Assembly (NCBI GenBank): GCA_026004095.1
Contig: BPIL01000003.1
Location: 1-64,000 of the forward strand
Reading direction: 5' to 3'
DNA from: Meiothermus sp.
GTDB lineage: Bacteria > Deinococcota > Deinococci > Deinococcales > Thermaceae
Length of the DNA: 64,000 nt
A program made the position numbers and the translations under genes. Within the stretch, counting starts at the first letter, position 1; every line of letters begins with the position of its first letter. Positions 1-10,612 of this stretch are shown one piece after another. The notes beneath the pieces were generated by a model. That model had not been told where the DNA came from. It saw nothing but the letters and a program-made list of their open reading frames with translations, and did not search any database.

Positions 1-508
1 ATTCTGACCGAGGTGCGGCGGGTGGGTTTGAAGCCGGAGGCGATTTTGCTCACCCATGCGCACTTCGATCACGTGGGGGCGGTAGCCCCGCTGGTAGAAG
101 CTTTGCAGCTACCGGTTTACCTGCACCCGGCCGACCTGCCGCTCTACCGAAGCGCAGCTTTGAGTGCGGCCCGCTGGGGTCTCTCCATTCCCCAGCCGCC
201 CGAACCCATCGAGCCCCTGGCCGAAGGGCAGACCCTGGACTTTGGCCTGGGCCTCGAGGTGCTGTTTCTACCCGGCCACGCGCCGGGGCATGTGGGCTTC
301 TACCGGCCCGGCTACCTGGTGAGCGGCGATGTGCTCTTCCGTGGGAGCATTGGCCGCTACGACCTGCCGGGCAGCGACCCCCAGGCGCTGTTTGCTTCCC
401 TCCAGCGCATCTACCAGGCTGCCGCCCGAAACGGTGGTCTACCCTGGGCATGGCCCCACCACCACCCTTGCAGAGGAGCTGGCGGGCAACCCCTACCTGG
501 CGGGCTGA
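1..508 (+). pseudogene. MBL-fold metallo-hydrolase (glyoxalase II-like), 5' end outside window, +1 frameshift near 417-418
   Basis: THAHFDHVGA metal motif, GHAPGHVGFY and SGDVLF in the first frame. Skipping one G at 417/418 restores IYQLPPETVVYPGHGPTTTLAEELAGNPYLAG-stop at 508. Confidence 0.8.
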
Positions 509-514
509 GCCGGG

Positions 515-1577
515 TCAGCGCAGGGCCCGCCCGGCCAGCAACACTGCCAGCAGCGAGACCCCCAGGGCCACCTCGAGGCCCCACAGGGGGCTTTGCCCGA
601 TGAAGGGTGGATATACCAGGCCGGCTACCGTCCCACCCAGGTAGAACGCCGCCACATAGGTGCTGCTCACCCCACTCCCGCCCCGCCCCGAGACCCCACC
701 GACAATGGCCTGGGCGCTGAAGATGCCGGCCATCATGATCACAAAGCCCACCAGAATCCACAAGGGCAGGTCGGGTAACTGCGCCAGCAGGCCCAGGGTG
801 ACCATACCAAAGGCCAGCCGGAAGGCCCTTACCTCACCCAGCCGTTTGACCAGTACACCAGCCAGGGCGCTGCCGGGAATGCCAGCCAGATAGGCGAAAA
901 ATATCCCCCCAATCTGGGCCTGCGACAGACCCAGGGCCTCGAGGCGGTAGGGCAGCAGGTTGGCTCACAAAAAAGTTCATGAAACAGCAGAGGGCAAAGC
1001 CCAGGGTGTACAGGGGCCAGGCCCGCAGGGTGTACTGGGGTGCGGGCAGGGCCAGGCGGTCGCGCGTGCGCAGCACCGCCCAGGCGATGACGGCCACCGG
1101 AAGGGCCAGCAAGACCATGGCCCAGCGCTCACCAAACCACTCGGCAAACAGTCCCCCCAGCCCCCGCCCCAGGCCCCCGCCCAGCACATTGCCGGCCACC
1201 CAGAACCCGGCCATCTGGGCGTGCTTGCGGGGATACAGCCGGGGCAGCAGGGCCAGCGAAAGCCCTGGAACGGCTGCCGCAAAGGCCCCCTGCAGGGTTC
1301 GGCAGAGCGTCCAGATTTCTAGGCTGGGCGCCAGCCCGGCCAGCACGCCAAACAGACCCACCCCCAGCAGCCCGCCGCCCATCACCATACCCGCCGGCAG
1401 GCGGAGGCGCGGCACCAGCGGTGAGAGCAGCACCAGCAGCACAAAGGGCAGGCTGATGCCCAAATGGGCGCTGCCGGGCGGGGTGCCGAACAGGCGTTCC
1501 AGGCCGGGGAGCATGGGCACCACCGCATACAGCGCTACGTAAAGCAGCGCGCCCGATGGAAGCAAGGCCCAGGCCAC
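515..1577 (-). pseudogene. MFS transporter, +1 frameshift near 962-963
   Basis: ORFs 834..1577 and 515..805 on the minus strand are two parts of one hydrophobic MFS-like protein. Removing one base in the GG at 962-963 joins them as ...MNFFVSNLLPYRLEALGLSQAQIGGIFFAYLAG...MVTLGLL... Confidence 0.75.
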
Positions 1578-1689
1578 GCCTAAAGCATATCCGGTTCTGC
1601 CGGGGCGGGGGGCCTGGATGTAACGCCGATCTATGTTTTAACGCTCATTCCTGTGGCATCCGGCCCGGAGGTTTTTCTACAATAGCCCC

Positions 1690-2625
1690 ATGTGGCAGCC
1701 GCTCGAACCGGTTGGATCCTGGCTCCACCGGCTGTATTGGCGTATGACCGTATTCGGAGGGGGGGCCCTGGCGCTAACCCAGTTTGTGGTGGGCACCGAC
1801 ACAGCCCGGTGGGTGTCCCTGATCTACCTTGGAACCATCCCCATCATACTGTCGCTAACCCAGCGCTACCCGCAGCCAGCGCTCATTACGCACCTGGGGA
1901 TAACCCTGGGGCTGCTGGTCTGGGCGGTGCAGCAGCCGGAGGCGGTCGTGCCTGGCTGGAATCAGGAGGTGATGTTTTACGCGGTCGCCACCCTGGCCAC
2001 CCTGGGCCTGACCGCGCTGGCCTTGTTTGGAGGGCCCTGGGTAATGCTGGGGAGCCTGATTGGTTTGGTGGCGCTGCTACCCCATCCCGAGTCGGGGCCT
2101 TACTGGGTGGTGTGGCCGCTGTGGGCCCTGGGGGGTTTGGTGGGGGTGGCGCTTTTCCAGGCTGTGCGCAACCTCGAGGTCACCCAGCGGGAGCTATCCC
2201 AGGTGGCCCTCTTCGACCGCCAGACCGGCCTGAGCACGCGCCTGGCCCTCGAGGTCGACTACGAACGCTACCAGGCCCTGGCCAGCCGCAGCGACCAGCC
2301 GCTGCTGTTCTCCTACTGGCTGCTCCCGGAGACCGGCCAGAACCTCCAGCTTTTGCAGGAGCTGGGGCAGATTATGCGCGAAGCGGTGCGGCAGGGGGAT
2401 GGGCTATACCGCATGGATGATCACCTGTTTTGCGGCCTGCACATTGGACTGGTGAGCGGGCACGAGCTGACCGAGCGCCTGAGCCAGCGGTTCGCCAACG
2501 CCCGGGTGGTCTGGGTGGCCTGCAACGGCCTGACCCTGGAGGAGGCCCTGCGCCAGGCCCAGGAGCTGCTGTATCGAAGCCACCGGCGGCCCCAGCAAAT
2601 CCACACCGGGATGCCCAGGGCCTAG
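1690..2625 (+). CDS. Membrane protein with degenerate GGDEF-like domain
   Basis: N-terminal TM segments, then FDRQTGLSTRLALE (GGDEF-family D-x-LTGL-x-NR-like motif) and RMDDHLFCGL where RxGGDEFxxL is expected. TACAAT 6 nt upstream of ATG. Confidence 0.6.
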   Translation: MWQPLEPVGSWLHRLYWRMTVFGGGALALTQFVVGTDTARWVSLIYLGTIPIILSLTQRYPQPALITHLGITLGLLVWAVQQPEAVVPGWNQEVMFYAVATLATLGLTALALFGGPWVMLGSLIGLVALLPHPESGPYWVVWPLWALGGLVGVALFQAVRNLEVTQRELSQVALFDRQTGLSTRLALEVDYERYQALASRSDQPLLFSYWLLPETGQNLQLLQELGQIMREAVRQGDGLYRMDDHLFCGLHIGLVSGHELTERLSQRFANARVVWVACNGLTLEEALRQAQELLYRSHRRPQQIHTGMPRA

Positions 2626-2721
2626 CGGTTTTAGGCGACTGCGCGGCGGGTTCCCCGGAACAGCACCCCGTAGGGGTTGGAGGATGCCACCGGCCCCGCG
2701 CCTTCGGGTAATCTGGGCGGG

Positions 2722-4893
2722 ATGTGGGTCTTGAAGGTTGCCCTGCCCTTGCCGCTCGAGCCGATGACCTACCTGCCCCCGCACGCCGACCCTCGAGCGG
2801 AGGTGCTGGGCTACCGGGTGGTGGTGCCCTGGCGCGGCGAGCTGCGGGTGGGCGTGGTGGTTGGGCGCGAAGAAGCTCCCCAGAAAGCCTTTGCGCTGCG
2901 GGAGGCCCTGGCCTACCTCGACGCGCAGCCCTGGCTGAACCCTGCAGCCCTCGAGTTTCTATTGTCCGCCGCCCGCGACAGCTTTTGTGCGGTGGGCGTT
3001 TTGCTCAACGACCTGCTGCCCTTCCTCGAGCCCCCCCTTACCCACCGGGTGCGGCTTGTGCCCGGGGCCGACCCGGCGGTGCTACCCGGAGGCCTGGAAG
3101 CCCTGGCCGCAGGCTGGCAGGAGGCCCAGGGCCTCGATCCCAAGCTGCTGGATTTTTTGCGTGAGGCCGGGGTTTTGCAGGAGGAGGTGGCTGAGCGGCG
3201 CACCCCGGCCCAGGCCCTGGTGGTGTTGCGCGAACCCGCGGAGGGCCTGAGCGAGAAGGCTAAAGCGGCCTGGTATGCCCTGCGCGACCTGCGCCAGGTG
3301 GAGAGCATGGCCGCGCTGGCTCGAGCCGCCGGGGTGGGGGTGGGGGTGGTGAAGGGCCTGCTCGAGAAGGGCTATATCGGGTTTGTGGAGGTAACGCCGG
3401 CCCTCGAGGCCGTTGCGGCGCGCGCGCTCGAGCCCCTGGAACTGCCCCTGTCGCCGGTGCGGCTGCAGGGGGGGCGGCTGTTGGAGCGGCTGCGGGCCCT
3501 GGCGGGCCTGGTGCAAAAGGGCCCGGCCCTGCTGCTCTTTCCCGAGGTCTCGCTGCTCAAAAAATGCCAGCCCTTCTTCCCCGAGGCCGCCGTTTTACAC
3601 GGCGAGATGAAAGCCGAGGAGCGCCGCTTGGTGTGGGGAAGGCTTATTCAGGGGGCGGCCAGGTGGGTGCTGGCGACCTATCAGGGGCTCTTGCTTCCGC
3701 TCGACTGGGAACGCATCGTGGTGGTGGAGGAGGCCGCCGAGGCCTACAAGCTTCCGGGGGGCTCGAGGGCCTTCGTGCCCCGGCTGGCCCGGCTGCGGGC
3801 CCAGGGGCTGGGGGTGCCCATCCACTACTGCTCGAGCGTCAACAGCCTGGAGGTCTGGGACGAACCATCCTACCTGCTGCCCCCGCCCCACCCGCGGCTG
3901 CACCTGCTGGATCTGCACCAGGAGCGGGGCTGGCCCCTGACCGGAGCCGCCATCGCCCTGTTGCAGCAGGTGCAGGAGAAAAAGCGCCAGGCCATTGTGC
4001 TCTCGGCCCGGCGGGGCTATAGCGCAGTGCTGCGCTGCAAGCAGTGCGACTGGAAGGCTATGTGCCCCAACTGCGCCCTGCCCCTGCGCTACCACAAGAG
4101 CGGGCGGCTGGGCCTCTTGCAATGCCACCAGTGCGGCCACGAGGAGAAAGCGCCCGAGCTATGCCCTAGCTGCCAGTCCGACGTTTTCGACCCCAGGGGG
4201 CCGGGGGTGGAGTGGCTTGTGGAGGCCCTGGGGCGGTACCTTCCCAGCCTGCCCCGCTACCGCTACACCGCCGAGGCCAAAGACGACCTGCGCCCCTTGC
4301 TGGCTGGCGAGCCGGGGGTGCTGGTGGGCACCACCGCCATTCTGCGGGGGCCGGTGCTGCCCGAGCTGGCGCTGGTGCTGCTGCCCTATGCCGATGGGTT
4401 TGTCCTCGAGACCGACTTTCGGGCGGTTGAGCGCTACCACCGGCTTTTGTGGCAGCTCACCGACCTGCACCCCCAGCGCCGCCCGCTGCTGGTGTTGCAG
4501 ACCTTTGAGCCGGGGCACGCCGCCCACCGGGCGCTCCAGGCCGCCAGCCCCCAGGGCTTTATGGAGGTTGAGTTGGCCCTGCGCCGCACCCTGGGTTACC
4601 CCCCGGCCAGCCGGATGGTGAAGCTCGAGGTGGCCCACCCCAAGGAGCCGGTGGCCCGCGATGCCATCTTTCGCTTAGCCCAGCTTCTCCAGGCCAGCGC
4701 CGAGCCAGGCGAGCTGCTGGGCCCGGCCCCGGCCCCTGTGGCCCGTCTGCGGGGCCAGTACGTGTTTCACCTGCTGCTCAAAAGCTCCGAAGAGCGAGTC
4801 CGGGCCCTGATGGCGAACCTGCCCCCGGTGCGCGGCGCGCGGCTCAGGATAGACCCCGATCCGCAAAGCTTTGTGGGACTGCTGGAGGACTGA
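2722..4893 (+). CDS. priA: Primosomal protein PriA (N') with degenerate helicase motifs
   Basis: N-terminal [15 protein letters not shown]; Cys-rich zinc-binding region [13 protein letters not shown]...[18 protein letters not shown]-terminal [14 protein letters not shown] typical of PriA. Confidence 0.9.
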   Translation: MWVLKVALPLPLEPMTYLPPHADPRAEVLGYRVVVPWRGELRVGVVVGREEAPQKAFALREALAYLDAQPWLNPAALEFLLSAARDSFCAVGVLLNDLLPFLEPPLTHRVRLVPGADPAVLPGGLEALAAGWQEAQGLDPKLLDFLREAGVLQEEVAERRTPAQALVVLREPAEGLSEKAKAAWYALRDLRQVESMAALARAAGVGVGVVKGLLEKGYIGFVEVTPALEAVAARALEPLELPLSPVRLQGGRLLERLRALAGLVQKGPALLLFPEVSLLKKCQPFFPEAAVLHGEMKAEERRLVWGRLIQGAARWVLATYQGLLLPLDWERIVVVEEAAEAYKLPGGSRAFVPRLARLRAQGLGVPIHYCSSVNSLEVWDEPSYLLPPPHPRLHLLDLHQERGWPLTGAAIALLQQVQEKKRQAIVLSARRGYSAVLRCKQCDWKAMCPNCALPLRYHKSGRLGLLQCHQCGHEEKAPELCPSCQSDVFDPRGPGVEWLVEALGRYLPSLPRYRYTAEAKDDLRPLLAGEPGVLVGTTAILRGPVLPELALVLLPYADGFVLETDFRAVERYHRLLWQLTDLHPQRRPLLVLQTFEPGHAAHRALQAASPQGFMEVELALRRTLGYPPASRMVKLEVAHPKEPVARDAIFRLAQLLQASAEPGELLGPAPAPVARLRGQYVFHLLLKSSEERVRALMANLPPVRGARLRIDPDPQSFVGLLED

Positions 4894-5498
4894 TGCAAGG
4901 CATGGGTTTCGCCATCCGCCCCTATGAGCCGGCCGATCTGCCGCAGCTTTACCGGGTCTGTTTGCTAACCGGCGACAGCGGGGCCGATGCCAGCGGGTTA
5001 TACCGGGATGCCAGCCTGCTGGGCCACTTCTACGCGGCCCCTTACGCCGTTCACGAGCCCGACCTGGTTTTTGTGCTCACCGACCTCGAGGGGGTGTGCG
5101 GCTACGTGCTGGGCTGCTGCGACTCCCTCGAGTTCGCGGCCTGGATGGAGAGCGTGTGGCTACCGCCCCTGCGACAGAAGTACCCCCTGCCGCTCGAGGC
5201 CGATACCTCCAGGGATGCCGCCATGATCCGCCTGATTCACAAAGGCTATGTGCCCTCGAGCCTGGCCGATACCTACCCGGCCCACCTGCACATCGACCTG
5301 CTGCCCAGGGCCCAGGGGCAGGGGCAGGGCCGCAAGCTGATGGAGGTGTTTCTGGAGCGCCTGCGCCGGCTGGGGGTGCCGGGCGTGCACCTGGGGGTGG
5401 GCCGGCGCAACCTGGGCGCGGTGGCCTTCTACGAGCGGATGGGGTTTACGCGCCTGCAGACCTTTTCCTGGGGCTACGAGTACGGCTTGAAGCTTTAG
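4893..5498 (+). CDS. GNAT family N-acetyltransferase
   Basis: [28 protein letters not shown]...[23 protein letters not shown] motifs; overlaps priA stop. Confidence 0.8.
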   Translation: MQGMGFAIRPYEPADLPQLYRVCLLTGDSGADASGLYRDASLLGHFYAAPYAVHEPDLVFVLTDLEGVCGYVLGCCDSLEFAAWMESVWLPPLRQKYPLPLEADTSRDAAMIRLIHKGYVPSSLADTYPAHLHIDLLPRAQGQGQGRKLMEVFLERLRRLGVPGVHLGVGRRNLGAVAFYERMGFTRLQTFSWGYEYGLKL

Positions 5499-5512
5499 CG
5501 CCGCAAGCCCAG

Positions 5513-6364
5513 CTAACCGGCGGCGATGAGGGCGATGGCCGCCAGCGAAAGCACCACCCCCATCACCTGGCCCTGGCCCAGCCGTTCTCGCAGCAGCGCC
5601 CAGGCCAGCACAGTGGTAAAGGCGGGGTATAGCGAGGAGATCACGGCGGCCACGTCCAGCCGCCCGGTCTGGGCCGCGACCAGAAAAAGCAGGTTGCCCC
5701 CGGCGTCCAGGAGTCCGGCCAGGCCCACCAGACCCAGGCTGGTGACCAGCCTGGCCTCCCGCCGCAAGAGACCCAGCCCCCCCACCAGCCCGAGCATCAG
5801 GGTGGTGGCGGTGAGCTTGGCCAGGGCCGAGGGCCAGAACAGGCCCTCTACCTGGTGAATCAGGGTGAAATACCCCCCAAACCCCAGACCCGCCAGGAAG
5901 GCGTAGATCAGCCCCCTCGAGGGGCCAGAAGCACCATCGGGACGCGCCGCCAGCCAGACGCCCAGCAGACCCACCCCAAAGCCCAGGAGCTGGGATGGCG
6001 TGGGATGGCCCTCGAGCACAAACCCCACCAGGGCCGCCAGCCCGGCCCCCACCACCCCGGCCACGGGGGCCGCCAGCCCCATCTGCCCGGCCTCGAAAGC
6101 CCGGTACAGAAACACCAGCCCTGCACAGCCCGCCAGCCCTGCGCCCAGGCTCCAGGGCACATCCTGCGCCTGAAAGGCCTCCCCGCGCAGCAGGGCCAGC
6201 AGAGTAAAAAGCAGCAAACCGGTGGCATGCACCAGCAAAGCAATCAGGTAGGGGTTGAGCCGGCGGGCCGCCACCCCTCCGCTAAAGTCGCCTGCGCCCC
6301 ACGAGATGGCCGAAAGCAGCGCAAAAGAAACCGCGAGCAGTTCGGGACTCATGAGCGCCAGCAT
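5513..6364 (-). CDS. EamA/DMT family transporter
   Basis: Ten-TM-like hydrophobic protein with EamA-like repeats (SAISWGAGDFSGG..., AAVISSLYPAFTTVLAWALLRERLGQGQVMGVVL). Confidence 0.8.
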   Translation of the reverse strand: MLALMSPELLAVSFALLSAISWGAGDFSGGVAARRLNPYLIALLVHATGLLLFTLLALLRGEAFQAQDVPWSLGAGLAGCAGLVFLYRAFEAGQMGLAAPVAGVVGAGLAALVGFVLEGHPTPSQLLGFGVGLLGVWLAARPDGASGPSRGLIYAFLAGLGFGGYFTLIHQVEGLFWPSALAKLTATTLMLGLVGGLGLLRREARLVTSLGLVGLAGLLDAGGNLLFLVAAQTGRLDVAAVISSLYPAFTTVLAWALLRERLGQGQVMGVVLSLAAIALIAAG

Positions 6365-6435
6365 ACGCTATGGCTGGGCAGCAAATGAGCTTTCTGGTCT
6401 TGAGCCTAAAGCCTGGGGCCCTTAGCCTATAGCCA

Positions 6436-7509
6436 GTGCGTCTGTTGCGCTTGCGGCAAAAAAACTTCCGAAACCTTTTCACCCCAGTTTTCGCGCCGGG
6501 GCCGGGCCTGACCACCGTGGTGGGGGGGAATGCCCAGGGCAAGACCAACCTGCTCGAGGCCATCGAGCTGGCCCTGGGTGGTGAGCTACGCAATGGCCTG
6601 GCCGAACGCATCGCCTTCGGCCAGGGAGAGGCCTGGCTACATGCCGAGATCGAGACCCAGTTTGGCAACAGCCGCCTGGAGGTAAAGCTGAGCCGCGAAG
6701 GCCGCGAGCACCGGCTCAACGAGGCCCCGGCCTCGCTGCGGGAGCTGGCCCAGCTGCCCGGTGCGGTGCTGCTGGGCCCCGACGACCTCGAGCTGGTGCT
6801 GGGCCCCCCGGAGGAACGCCGCCGGTTTCTGGATGTGCTGCTCTCACGCTTCTCGGCCCGCTACCGCTCAATGCTCAGCCAGTACAACCGGGCTTTGCAG
6901 CAGCGCAATGCCGTGCTAAAGAGTGGCTTTCGTCCGACCTCCAGGGGACAGGGCGAGGGTGCACCCAGCTCAACAAGGGCCTCCATCGGCATCTGGAACC
7001 ATGAACTGGTCAAGTATGGCAGCGAAATTCTTAGCCTGCGCCGCCGAATGCTGGCCAAGCTCACCCCCCTGGCCCGCGAGGCCTACCGCGAGCTGGCTCC
7101 GGGCGAACTGAACCTGGAGCTGTCTGAGACCACCGACCCGGATCGCTTTTTGCAAACCCTGGAGGATAACCTGCAAGACGACCTCCAGCGCGGGGCCACC
7201 AGCGTGGGGCCCCACCGCGATGATCTGGTTATTCTGCTCGAAGGGCGCGAGGCCGCGCGGTTTGGTAGTCGGGGCGAGTGCCGTAGCATCGCGCTGGCCC
7301 TCCGCCTGGCCGAACACCGCCTGCTCTGGCAACACTACGAGGAGGCCCCACTGCTGCTGGTAGACGAGTGGCACAGCGAGCTGGACAACCGCCGGCGCGG
7401 GGCCTTGCTGGCTTATGCCCAGAGCCTGCCACAGGCCATCCTGGCCGGCCTGGAAACCCCCGGCACCGGGGCCGTGATCGAGATTGAAGCCGGGGTGTGG
7501 AGCGTATGA
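6436..7509 (+). CDS. recF: DNA replication and repair protein RecF
   Basis: MRLLRLRQKNFRNL, Walker A GGNAQGKTNLLEAIELA, SVGPHRDDL, SRGECRSIALALRLAE, LLLVDEWHSELD. GTG start. Confidence 0.88.
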   Translation: MRLLRLRQKNFRNLFTPVFAPGPGLTTVVGGNAQGKTNLLEAIELALGGELRNGLAERIAFGQGEAWLHAEIETQFGNSRLEVKLSREGREHRLNEAPASLRELAQLPGAVLLGPDDLELVLGPPEERRRFLDVLLSRFSARYRSMLSQYNRALQQRNAVLKSGFRPTSRGQGEGAPSSTRASIGIWNHELVKYGSEILSLRRRMLAKLTPLAREAYRELAPGELNLELSETTDPDRFLQTLEDNLQDDLQRGATSVGPHRDDLVILLEGREAARFGSRGECRSIALALRLAEHRLLWQHYEEAPLLLVDEWHSELDNRRRGALLAYAQSLPQAILAGLETPGTGAVIEIEAGVWSV

Positions 7510-7871
7510 AGCCCGGGAGAGAAATAGATGCTTCATCGATCCAGGAGGCCCGGCGCGGGCTGGCCTGGGCCCTGCTGCTGGGCCTGGCCATCCTGGCTGT
7601 AATTGTGGTGGTGTTTATGGGCTTTGTGTTGGTGCGCCTGCTACCCTACGCCGAGGTTCTGGCGACCTCGAGCGGGCCTGTGACCCTGCCTTCGGGCGAG
7701 CGCCTGCACCCCTCCTGGCTGCGCGTGGCGGTTGCAACGTTTGCTGTCGCGCTGGGACTGGGCCTGGCCTCGCTCTGGGGTTTGGTCTGGCTGCGGCGGG
7801 TCTGGGCCAGGCCCCTGCCGGCTGCCAGCAAGAAGGCCCAGAAGAAACCCAAAAATAAACGCAAACGCTGA
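7497..7871 (+). CDS. Small membrane protein, unknown function
   Basis: ORF overlapping recF end, two TM segments and Lys/Arg-rich tail. Confidence 0.5.
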   Translation: MERMKPGREIDASSIQEARRGLAWALLLGLAILAVIVVVFMGFVLVRLLPYAEVLATSSGPVTLPSGERLHPSWLRVAVATFAVALGLGLASLWGLVWLRRVWARPLPAASKKAQKKPKNKRKR

Positions 7872-7880
7872 AAGACCCCC

Positions 7881-8621
7881 CTAGGCCAGGAGCAGCCGCA
7901 GGCCCCCCAGCAGGGCCAGCAAGAGCGCCATCCACTCGAAGGTGCTTTGCGGGATGTGGTTTAGCAGCCGGCGGCCTGCCAGGGCCCCCAGCACCACCGC
8001 GGGGGTTAGCCACAGGTTAAAGGCAAGCGACTCCCAGGTGATAAGGCCCAGGCCTACCGCAAAAGGCACCTTGAACAGGTTGACCACCAGGAAATACCAG
8101 GCGATGCTGCCCACCACCTCGAGCTTCCCCATCCGCATAGCCAGCATATAGATGAGCACAAAAGGCCCTGCCGCGTTGGCTACCATGGTGGTAAAACCAG
8201 CCGCCACGCCCATGCTGAGCGCAAAGGCGGGGTGGCGGGAAACCATCACGTCGTTTAGATTGCGGGCCTTGCGGTATAGCTGATACAGGGTCATGCCGGC
8301 CACAATGGCCCCGATCACCCGCTGCACCTGCGCGTCGTTGCTAAAGTAAAGCATCAATGTGCCCAGGCCCACCCCCACCGCTGTCCAGGGGAAAATTCGC
8401 ATGAGCGCTTGCCAGCGCACGTTGTTGCGCAGCATGCTGACAGCGATAAAGTCGGCGCAGATCAGCACCGGTAGCAAAGCGCCGGTGGCCTCGCGCGCCG
8501 GAATAATGCTGGCGAATAAAACCACGGCAATGGTCACCGCACCCGATAGACCGGCCTTGGAAGCACCCACCAGCCAGGCGGCCAGCAGGGCCACCGCCCA
8601 GGACTGGGGGCTGAGTTCCAC
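7881..8621 (-). CDS. Sulfite exporter TauE/SafE family protein
   Basis: Polytopic membrane protein; LVGASKAGLSGAVTIAVVLFASIIPAREATGALLPVLICADF and GVAAGFTTMVANAAGPFVLIYML typical of TauE/SafE. GTG start chosen at 8621. Confidence 0.85.
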   Translation of the reverse strand: MELSPQSWAVALLAAWLVGASKAGLSGAVTIAVVLFASIIPAREATGALLPVLICADFIAVSMLRNNVRWQALMRIFPWTAVGVGLGTLMLYFSNDAQVQRVIGAIVAGMTLYQLYRKARNLNDVMVSRHPAFALSMGVAAGFTTMVANAAGPFVLIYMLAMRMGKLEVVGSIAWYFLVVNLFKVPFAVGLGLITWESLAFNLWLTPAVVLGALAGRRLLNHIPQSTFEWMALLLALLGGLRLLLA

Positions 8622-8703
8622 ACCGCTACCATACCCTGGCCTGGCCCATTGGTGGGCTGGGTAGTAGCCAAGGGAGGGGCTTTTGCCTAGCCTGTAGTGA
8701 GGG

Positions 8704-9504
8704 ATGTCCAAGGCTCGTTCATCTGCCGAGATTGTCGCCCAAATTTTGCGCCAGAAAGGGCTGAGCAGCGGGGTTCGGCGAGGCCAGGCCCTGGCGCTGT
8801 GGCCCGAGATTGCCGGGCCGGCCCTGAGCGAGCTCACCGAGGCGGAGCGCCTGGAAGACGGGGTGCTGTTCGTGCGGGTGGTCGATGCGGTGGTGGCCCA
8901 CCAGCTTACCTACCTGCGGGAGGAGTTCCTCAGGCGCTACCAGGAGAAGCAGCCCGGACTGGTACAGGAGCTGCGCTTCTTGGTGGGAGCCGAGAAAAAA
9001 GCCAGGCCCAAAGAAAAGCCAAAAACCCTACCCAGGCTAGACCCCAAAGAAGAAGCCCGGCTGCAAGAGTTGGCCAAGCGCTCCCCGCAAGACCTCCAGG
9101 GGGTGATTCTCCGGGCTGGCAGGGCCATACTGCAAAGGCAGAAAGGCAACCCTCACCCGCCATGCCCCATCTGCGGCGCGCCCAGTCCGGTGCATCCTTG
9201 CAAATCCTGCCAGAGGCTGCTGGATGCGCCTACTGTGCAACGCGAGGCAACACACCTGACCCGTTTTCCCCTACGAGCGCGCCTCGAGGGCGAGCCCCTG
9301 CAGGCCGCTCGCTACCTGGCCCAGCAGAAGCTCGAGGCCCAGCTACGCGACCTGCTACCCCAGGTGATCCAGCAGCCCGAGCTGATGCCCATCCTGCAAG
9401 ACACCGCCCGGCGTTACCTGCAGCTTCGCACCGGTGAACAGGAGGTTCGAAGCCACCGCCACCTGCTACCCGATACCCTGGCCTCGCTGCTCAAAGAAGT
9501 ATGA
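8704..9504 (+). CDS. DUF721 (DciA-like) protein with C-terminal zinc-ribbon-like extension
   Basis: N-terminal ALWPEIAGPALSELTEAERLEDGVLFVRVVDAVVAHQLTYLREEFLRRY is DUF721-like; downstream CPICGAPSPVHPCKSC. Confidence 0.7.
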   Translation: MSKARSSAEIVAQILRQKGLSSGVRRGQALALWPEIAGPALSELTEAERLEDGVLFVRVVDAVVAHQLTYLREEFLRRYQEKQPGLVQELRFLVGAEKKARPKEKPKTLPRLDPKEEARLQELAKRSPQDLQGVILRAGRAILQRQKGNPHPPCPICGAPSPVHPCKSCQRLLDAPTVQREATHLTRFPLRARLEGEPLQAARYLAQQKLEAQLRDLLPQVIQQPELMPILQDTARRYLQLRTGEQEVRSHRHLLPDTLASLLKEV

Positions 9505-9582
9505 TGGTGGAGTCCGCAGCGCTTCCCTGGCCTGCCGCGAGGGATGCACAGCAAATGAACCGCGTTTGTTCTTGGAGGAAAC

Positions 9583-10542
9583 ATGGCAACCGAGACCAAA
9601 ACCAAAAGCGTTGGTGGCGATAGCAAAATGAAGGCCGGGCTCATCTGGTTCAACGGGCAGATGGTGCCCCAGGAAGAGGCCAAAGTCTCGGTACTGACCC
9701 ACGCTTTGCACTACGGAACCAGCATTTTTGAGGGCCTCCGGGCCTACAACACCCCCCAGGGCCCGGCCATCTTCCGCCTGCAGGAACACACCGAGCGCTT
9801 TTTTCACAGCGCCAAGGTCATGATGTTCGAGCTGCCCTTTAGCCCTGAGCAGATCAACCAGGCCATCCAGGAGGTCGTCCGGGCCAACGGCTATACAAGC
9901 TGCTACATCCGCCCGCTGGCCTGGATGGGGGCCCACACGTTGGGGGTGAACCCCCTGCCCAACAACCCAGCCGAGGTGATGATCGCGGCCTGGGAATGGG
10001 GCACCTACCTGGGTGAGGAGGCCGTGCGCAAGGGGGCCCGGCTGATTACCTCGTCCTGGGCTCGCTTCCCGGCCAACGTGATGCCCGGCAAGGCCAAGGT
10101 GGGAGGGAACTACGTCAACAGCGCCCTGGCCCGCGTGGAGGCCCAGCAGGCGGGGGCTGACGAGGCCCTGTTGCTCGACAAAGAAGGCTTTGTGGCCGAG
10201 GGGTCAGGAGAAAACATCTTCTTCATCCGCCATGGTGTGCTGTATGCGGTGGAGCACTCGGTTAACCTGATGGGCATCACCCGCGACTCGGTCATCACCA
10301 TTGCCCGCGACCTGGGCTACGAGGTGCGCGAGGTGCGGGCCACCCGCGACCAGCTCTACATGGCCGACGAGGTCTTTATGGTAGGCACAGCCGCCGAGGT
10401 TACGCCGGTCTCGTACCTGGATCACCGGGCCATTGGCACGGGTAAGGCCGGGGAGCACACCATGAAGATCAGGGCTGCCTATATGGACGTGGTGCACGGT
10501 AAAAATCCCAAGTACGCAGCCTGGCTGACCTATGTTAAGTAG
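9583..10542 (+). CDS. ilvE: Branched-chain amino acid aminotransferase
   Basis: GLIWFNGQMVPQEEAKVSVLTHALHYGTSIFEGLRAY; PLP site KVGGNYVNSALARVEAQQAGADEALLLD; EGSGENIFFIR. GGAGGA upstream of ATG. Confidence 0.95.
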   Translation: MATETKTKSVGGDSKMKAGLIWFNGQMVPQEEAKVSVLTHALHYGTSIFEGLRAYNTPQGPAIFRLQEHTERFFHSAKVMMFELPFSPEQINQAIQEVVRANGYTSCYIRPLAWMGAHTLGVNPLPNNPAEVMIAAWEWGTYLGEEAVRKGARLITSSWARFPANVMPGKAKVGGNYVNSALARVEAQQAGADEALLLDKEGFVAEGSGENIFFIRHGVLYAVEHSVNLMGITRDSVITIARDLGYEVREVRATRDQLYMADEVFMVGTAAEVTPVSYLDHRAIGTGKAGEHTMKIRAAYMDVVHGKNPKYAAWLTYVK

Positions 10543-10612
10543 GCCGAGCTGCGCCGACCCCAGTGGGCTCCCGCCCGGCTTTTTATCCAGCTCCTCGAGC
10601 CGCGATGGTTGA

